This document shows, piece by piece, positions 22,751 to 25,388 of a stretch of DNA of 25,388 nucleotides. The first letter of the stretch is position 1, and each line of letters opens with the position of its first letter. The notes beneath the pieces are model-generated. The model saw nothing but the letters and a program-made list of their open reading frames with translations, did no database searches and was not told the DNA's origin. The DNA comes from Deltaproteobacteria bacterium UBA5799 (GTDB taxonomy: Bacteria; Desulfobacterota; GWC2-55-46). The translations under genes and the position numbers were made by a program. The DNA lies in contig DIDN01000051.1 in NCBI GenBank assembly GCA_002418185.1, forward strand, positions 1 through 25,388. Reading direction: 5' to 3'.

Positions 22751-22766
22751 TGGCACGCACATTGCA
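22751..22766 (+). promoter_or_regulatory. Consensus sigma-54 (-24/-12) promoter
   Basis: TGGCACG at 22751-22757, four bases, then TTGCA at 22762-22766, a perfect match to TGGCACG-N4-TTGCW. The GG and GC dinucleotides are in register, placing transcription start near 22777, only about four bases before the ATG at 22781. Activation by a RpoN-dependent enhancer-binding protein is expected. Confidence 0.85.
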
Positions 22767-22780
22767 GGTATATTGCTGAT

Positions 22781-23509
22781 ATGAAAAAGCTGATTACTGT
22801 AGCGGCGCTATTCGCAGGATTTTCACTGGCAGGCAATGCCCAGGCCATAACCGTCGACGGGACCTTCAACCTCGACGAATGGGACGGTTATTATTCAGAG
22901 GACGACGGCGTTGGCGGGGGCGGTTATATCGGGCCCGGCTACGGCGGCCAGGCTTTCGACGTCGAGTACCTGGGACTCAAGTCAGAGGGCGGCCTGGTAT
23001 ACTTCGGGCTGCAGACGGGTTTCAACCTCAAGAACGGAGTGACATACAACGGCGACTATTTCAGGCCGGGCGATTTTGCGCTGGACGTGAACCAGGACTC
23101 CATTTACGACTACGCTATCGACTTCTCGATAAACAGCAGCAACATCCCCACTTTCAGCCTTTACAGCGTCTCCGCATGGGAAGACGTTATGTACCCGCAG
23201 CACGGCATCGCGAACCCGTTCCAGTACAGCTCCGGCGACCTCGTTGCCACGTTCTCCGGGGCCTACGGCTCCGGCTATTACAGCAACAACGAGGACGGCG
23301 GCAAGTCCTACGTGCTGGAAGGTTCCTTCGACCTGGGCCTGCTTGCCCTGTCCAGCGGCGGGGACCTTGCCCTGCACTGGACGATGGAATGCGGGAACGA
23401 CTACCTGAGGACAACGGCCGCTGCCTCTGTCCCCGAGCCTTCGACCCTCCTGCTCCTCGGGTCGGGCATTGCAGGGGCGTTCTTCGCAAGGAAACGGCTC
23501 AAAAGATAA
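22781..23509 (+). CDS. PEP-CTERM surface/exported protein
   Basis: This 242-aa exported protein has signal peptide MKKLITVAALFAGFSLAGNAQA (cleavage after residue 22). A Gly/Tyr/Ser/Asp-rich body of about 190 residues, with mostly beta-like segments, carries no enzyme motif. The C-terminal PEP-CTERM sorting signal is V-P-E-P-S-T (217-222), a hydrophobic helix LLLLGSGIAGAFF and a basic end RKRLKR. Exosortase should recognise this tail and process the protein for surface or extracellular-matrix delivery. The open frame extends to 22727, but the signal peptide fixes the start at 22781. A consensus sigma-54 promoter sits directly upstream and a clear terminator follows. No exosortase gene is in the window. 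Function is unknown. Confidence 0.9.
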   Translation: MKKLITVAALFAGFSLAGNAQAITVDGTFNLDEWDGYYSEDDGVGGGGYIGPGYGGQAFDVEYLGLKSEGGLVYFGLQTGFNLKNGVTYNGDYFRPGDFALDVNQDSIYDYAIDFSINSSNIPTFSLYSVSAWEDVMYPQHGIANPFQYSSGDLVATFSGAYGSGYYSNNEDGGKSYVLEGSFDLGLLALSSGGDLALHWTMECGNDYLRTTAAASVPEPSTLLLLGSGIAGAFFARKRLKR

Positions 23510-23535
23510 GGACCCCTTTCAGGCCTGTCATCGAG

Positions 23536-23557
23536 ACCCGCCAAACGGCGGGTTTTT
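23536..23557 (+). terminator. Rho-independent terminator after the PEP-CTERM gene
   Basis: Stem ACCCGCC (23536-23542) pairs with GGCGGGT (23547-23553) around a 4-nt loop and is followed by a run of T to 23557. It is 27 bases after the stop codon. Confidence 0.85.
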
Positions 23558-23608
23558 CATTTTCCGCACGGGTTCACGCTGGCCCGCGCGCCGCCAAAAG
23601 CCCACATT

Positions 23609-23638
23609 TTGTTTGAACAGCCTGGGAAAGTGTAGTAT
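23609..23638 (+). promoter_or_regulatory. Tentative promoter for the 97-aa zinc-ribbon gene
   Basis: TTGTTT (23609-23614), an 18-nt spacer and TAGTAT (23633-23638). A start near 23645 gives a leader of about 45 nt ending in a strong Shine-Dalgarno. The hexamers are weak matches. Confidence 0.3.
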
Positions 23639-23689
23639 CCTTACTAAATGTAAGTTTTATAACGGCTATTTCAATACGCAGGAGGTCTT

Positions 23690-23983
23690 ATGGGTGAAGG
23701 TTGCGGAAGTTGCGGGCCGGCCGGCGGCGGCCCGTTCTCGGAAGGTCTTGAGCTTGTGGAGTTCGTCTATCACGCGCACGGCGGCGGAGTGAGGAACGCG
23801 CCCATCCCGGACGGCGGGCTTAACGCCAAGTGCCAGGGCTGCGGCGAGGCCTTCGTTTTGAAGACCTTCGTCGGCAAGTGCCCCAAGTGCGGCGGCGTGC
23901 ACGCGGTCTCCCCCCCGAGGTGCGACGACCCGGAGAACATCCAGTTCGCCGGGGTCGGCTACAAGCTCCCAAACGAAAGGTAA
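23690..23983 (+). CDS. Small zinc-ribbon protein (97 aa), function unknown
   Basis: This 97-aa cytoplasmic protein has three Cys pairs: GCGSCG near the N-terminus (Cys5, Cys8), then CQGC and CPKC about 15 residues apart, which form a classical zinc-ribbon. A further single Cys (RCDDPEN) follows. The segment LELVEFVYHAHGGGVRNAPIPDGG separates the first pair from the ribbon. No signal peptide or membrane helix is present. The start is fixed by GGAGGT (23681-23686) four bases upstream of ATG. It sits between two terminators, so it is a stand-alone transcript. It may bind metal or nucleic acid; no specific role can be assigned. Confidence 0.8.
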   Translation: MGEGCGSCGPAGGGPFSEGLELVEFVYHAHGGGVRNAPIPDGGLNAKCQGCGEAFVLKTFVGKCPKCGGVHAVSPPRCDDPENIQFAGVGYKLPNER

Positions 23984-23998
23984 TCCCCTTTCAAGGCG

Positions 23999-24028
23999 AA
24001 AACCCCTCTTAGCCGGGGGGTTTTTTTA
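23999..24028 (+). terminator. Rho-independent terminator after the zinc-ribbon gene
   Basis: AACCCC (24001-24006) pairs with GGGGTT (24017-24022), followed by a T run to 24027. It lies 17 bases after the stop codon. Confidence 0.85.
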
Positions 24029-24302
24029 TTTTGCCGGGCTCCGCTTATCGGGAGTCCGCTTTTTTAGTGCGGCTGCCAGGGACTGGAAAAGCCTGTATTC
24101 CCTTAAGCGGCCCCTTTCCGCCCCTGCGCTGCCCTTCGCTCGATTTACAAAAAACGACCTTTGCGCCACATATACCGTTATAAGGCAGGCGCCCCGCATC
24201 TTATCCGTATCTAAACCGCACCATCCGGGGCCCTCTTGGGGTATAATAAGCGTTTGCTTTTATTAACTACCCAGCCGCAAGCAGGGTTGATTTTTTGGAC
24301 CT
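24029..24302. other. Intergenic stretch, no gene seen
   Basis: No ORF with a start and Shine-Dalgarno was seen. It contains a CCGC/GCGG hairpin with a T-rich loop near 24058-24074 and a lone TATAAT at 24241-24246 without a matching -35. It leads into the repeat-rich part next to the transporter gene. Confidence 0.4.
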
Positions 24303-24378
24303 CCCTCCCTTGACGGGAGGGGACTGAGGGAAGGGTTAGAGTCTCTTCACCCCCCTGCCTCCCCCATCAAGGGGGAGG
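24303..24378. repeat. Inverted pair of CCCTCCC-type hairpins (REP/MITE-like)
   Basis: Two GC-rich hairpins lie head to head: CCCTCCC/GGGAGGG at 24303-24321 and CCTCCCCC/GGGGGAGG at 24358-24378, each around TTGAC/ATCAA-type loops. The whole unit is itself an imperfect inverted repeat (left arm 24303-24340, right arm 24344-24378). Doublets of this kind are typical of extragenic palindromic elements. Confidence 0.65.
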
Positions 24379-24384
24379 AGTCAA

Positions 24385-24510
24385 ATACGATTCGCATCAA
24401 GCTGCGGGGAATTTGACCCTAACATGATTAATTCATTTGAGATTGCTTCGGTGCTAAAGCTCCTCGCAATGACAGCAGAAACGAGAATTAACTGCGCGAT
24501 GCCCATCGAT
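24385..24510. repeat. Degenerate intergenic repeat fragments
   Basis: Fragments resembling widespread bacterial intergenic repeats follow the hairpin pair: a CGCATCAAGCTGCGGGGAA stretch near 24392-24410, and GAGATTGCTTCG...CTCCTCGCAATGACA near 24438-24474, which form imperfect dyads. I know such sequences as common multi-copy elements from memory, not from a search. A CCCGG/CCGGG hairpin lies near 24523-24538. No gene is seen. Confidence 0.4.
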
Positions 24511-24569
24511 ATTGCTCCCCTCCCCGGTTTCAGCCGGGCAACGGAAAAATGCCATGAACCTAAATCGCC

Positions 24570-25388
24570 ATGAGCATAGGCAGGTATAAAGACCTCGTAA
24601 AGTCCGTGGGCTTCCAGTCCTTTCTCTGGACCCAGTTCCTGGGCGCGTTCAACGACAACGCCTTCAAGATAGTCCTGTCCCTCGTTGCCGTGAACGTCGC
24701 GGGCTCGGAGGGCGCCTCCGGCGGGGCGTACCTCTCGATGGTGGGCGCGGTCTTTATCCTGCCGTTCTTTTTCTTCTCCGGGTACGCGGGCCATGCCTCC
24801 GACGTCTTCAACAAGCGGACTGTCATAATCGTCACAAAGGGCTTCGAGGTCGTCGCCGTGCTCTTCGGCCTCGCCGCGCTCTGGTCAGGGGAGATCGAGC
24901 TCATGCTCGGGACGCTTTTCCTCCTGGCGCTCCACTCCACCTTTTTCAGCCCCGCGAAATACGGCATCGTGCCCGAGATGCTCCCGGACAGGGACCTGTC
25001 GCGCGCGAACGGCCTCCTGGAGATGTCCACGTTCCTGGCCATAATACTCGGGACCTCGCTCGGGACCATCATGTATTCGGCCTGGAGCGACAAGCTCCCT
25101 GTCGTGGGCCTGGTGCTCGTGGTAACGGCCCTCGTGGGCATGCTCATGAGCTTCGGGGTGCCGGTCGTCCCAAACTCCGGCGCAGTCAAGCAGTTCAAAT
25201 GGAACCCGTTCTCCGAGATAGGGAAGGGCTCGCGGAGCCTCCTGAAGAACAGGCTTCTCCTCTTTACCGTCGGCGGAATAACCTATTTCTGGTTCCTCGG
25301 CTCGCTCCTCCAGATGGTCATACTGCTCCTCGGCAAGGAGGTAATGGGCCTTACCGACCTCTGGGTCGGGATACTCATCGTCTTCCTC
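24570..25388 (+). CDS. MFS transporter, LplT/Aas-type (partial, runs off the edge)
   Basis: The first 273 codons of a membrane protein continue past the window end. The N-terminus SIGRYKDLVKSVGFQSFLW precedes TQFLGAFNDNAFKIVLSL, the helix-1 signature of the LplT/Aas MFS group. GYAGHASDVFNKRTVI (the MFS loop 2-3 motif) and HSTFFSPAKYGIVPEMLP follow. At least seven hydrophobic segments are visible. Members flip lysophospholipids and are often fused to an acyltransferase/acyl-ACP synthetase; whether that fusion exists here lies outside the window. ATG at 24570 is used because nearby ATGs (24549, 24554) lead to immediate or early stops. No strong Shine-Dalgarno is present. Confidence 0.85.
   Translation, partial: MSIGRYKDLVKSVGFQSFLWTQFLGAFNDNAFKIVLSLVAVNVAGSEGASGGAYLSMVGAVFILPFFFFSGYAGHASDVFNKRTVIIVTKGFEVVAVLFGLAALWSGEIELMLGTLFLLALHSTFFSPAKYGIVPEMLPDRDLSRANGLLEMSTFLAIILGTSLGTIMYSAWSDKLPVVGLVLVVTALVGMLMSFGVPVVPNSGAVKQFKWNPFSEIGKGSRSLLKNRLLLFTVGGITYFWFLGSLLQMVILLLGKEVMGLTDLWVGILIVFL

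Larger units (their letters stand above)
22433..22780. other. Regulatory gap between the restriction operon and PEP-CTERM gene
   Basis: This 348-nt AT-rich stretch separates divergent genes. Its left part should hold the restriction-operon promoter, though I could not pick one with confidence, and a 39-codon open frame (22456-22575) of doubtful reality. The right part has the paired elements at 22615-22669 and the sigma-54 promoter at 22751-22766, described separately. TTTACA/TGTAAA hexamers occur four times (22571, 22629, 22663, 22730). Confidence 0.6.

Overview
The window looks like the chromosome of a GC-rich, Gram-negative, environmental bacterium. Evidence is a TonB-type energy transducer, an Slp-type outer-membrane lipoprotein, a PEP-CTERM surface protein behind a textbook sigma-54 promoter, and heavy use of AGG (Arg) and ATA (Ile) codons despite high GC. 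This fits the former Deltaproteobacteria or Nitrospirota best, but no gene here fixes the taxon.

Left part (1-6760), mostly cell envelope: the last 21 nt of a tRNA (probably Leu), a YbdG/MscM-like mechanosensitive channel, a large membrane acyltransferase fused through a lipobox-like joint to an alpha/beta-hydrolase, a secreted VanX-like D-Ala-D-Ala dipeptidase, a large inverted-repeat element, and (minus strand) a 40-residue-repeat TPR protein followed by UppP. Middle part (6866-15059), housekeeping: glutamine-dependent NAD synthetase overlapping a glycerate 2-kinase, a GT-C-like membrane protein, TonB, TatA, a helical-repeat protein and a zinc-ribbon/DUF3426 protein. Next (15025-19834): hypoxanthine phosphoribosyltransferase overlapping an APH-like/P-loop two-domain kinase, QueC with a coupled 47-aa protein, an Slp lipoprotein, and a dGTPase-like HD hydrolase.

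An AT-rich accessory island (19835-22432, minus strand) starts on the base after the dGTPase stop codon. It holds four tightly packed genes: a protein resembling ADP-ribosyltransferase-fold polyvalent domains (weak call), a DpnA-like beta-class N6-adenine methyltransferase, a MutH/MvaI-BcnI-like restriction endonuclease with Asn where Asp is expected in the active site, and an unrecognised 178-aa protein. This is a type II restriction-modification cassette with two extra genes and is the best candidate for something undescribed.

Right part (22433-25388): a regulatory region with paired upstream elements and a consensus -24/-12 promoter, the PEP-CTERM protein, a small zinc-ribbon protein, two clear terminators, a repeat-rich intergenic stretch, and the start of an LplT/Aas-type MFS transporter that runs off the edge.

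A recurring theme is that several promoters (1776, 6760, 6866, 17139, 18646, 22781) sit so close to the start codon, with no Shine-Dalgarno sequence, that leaderless or near-leaderless mRNAs are predicted. All functional calls come from reading the translated sequence; no database search was run.
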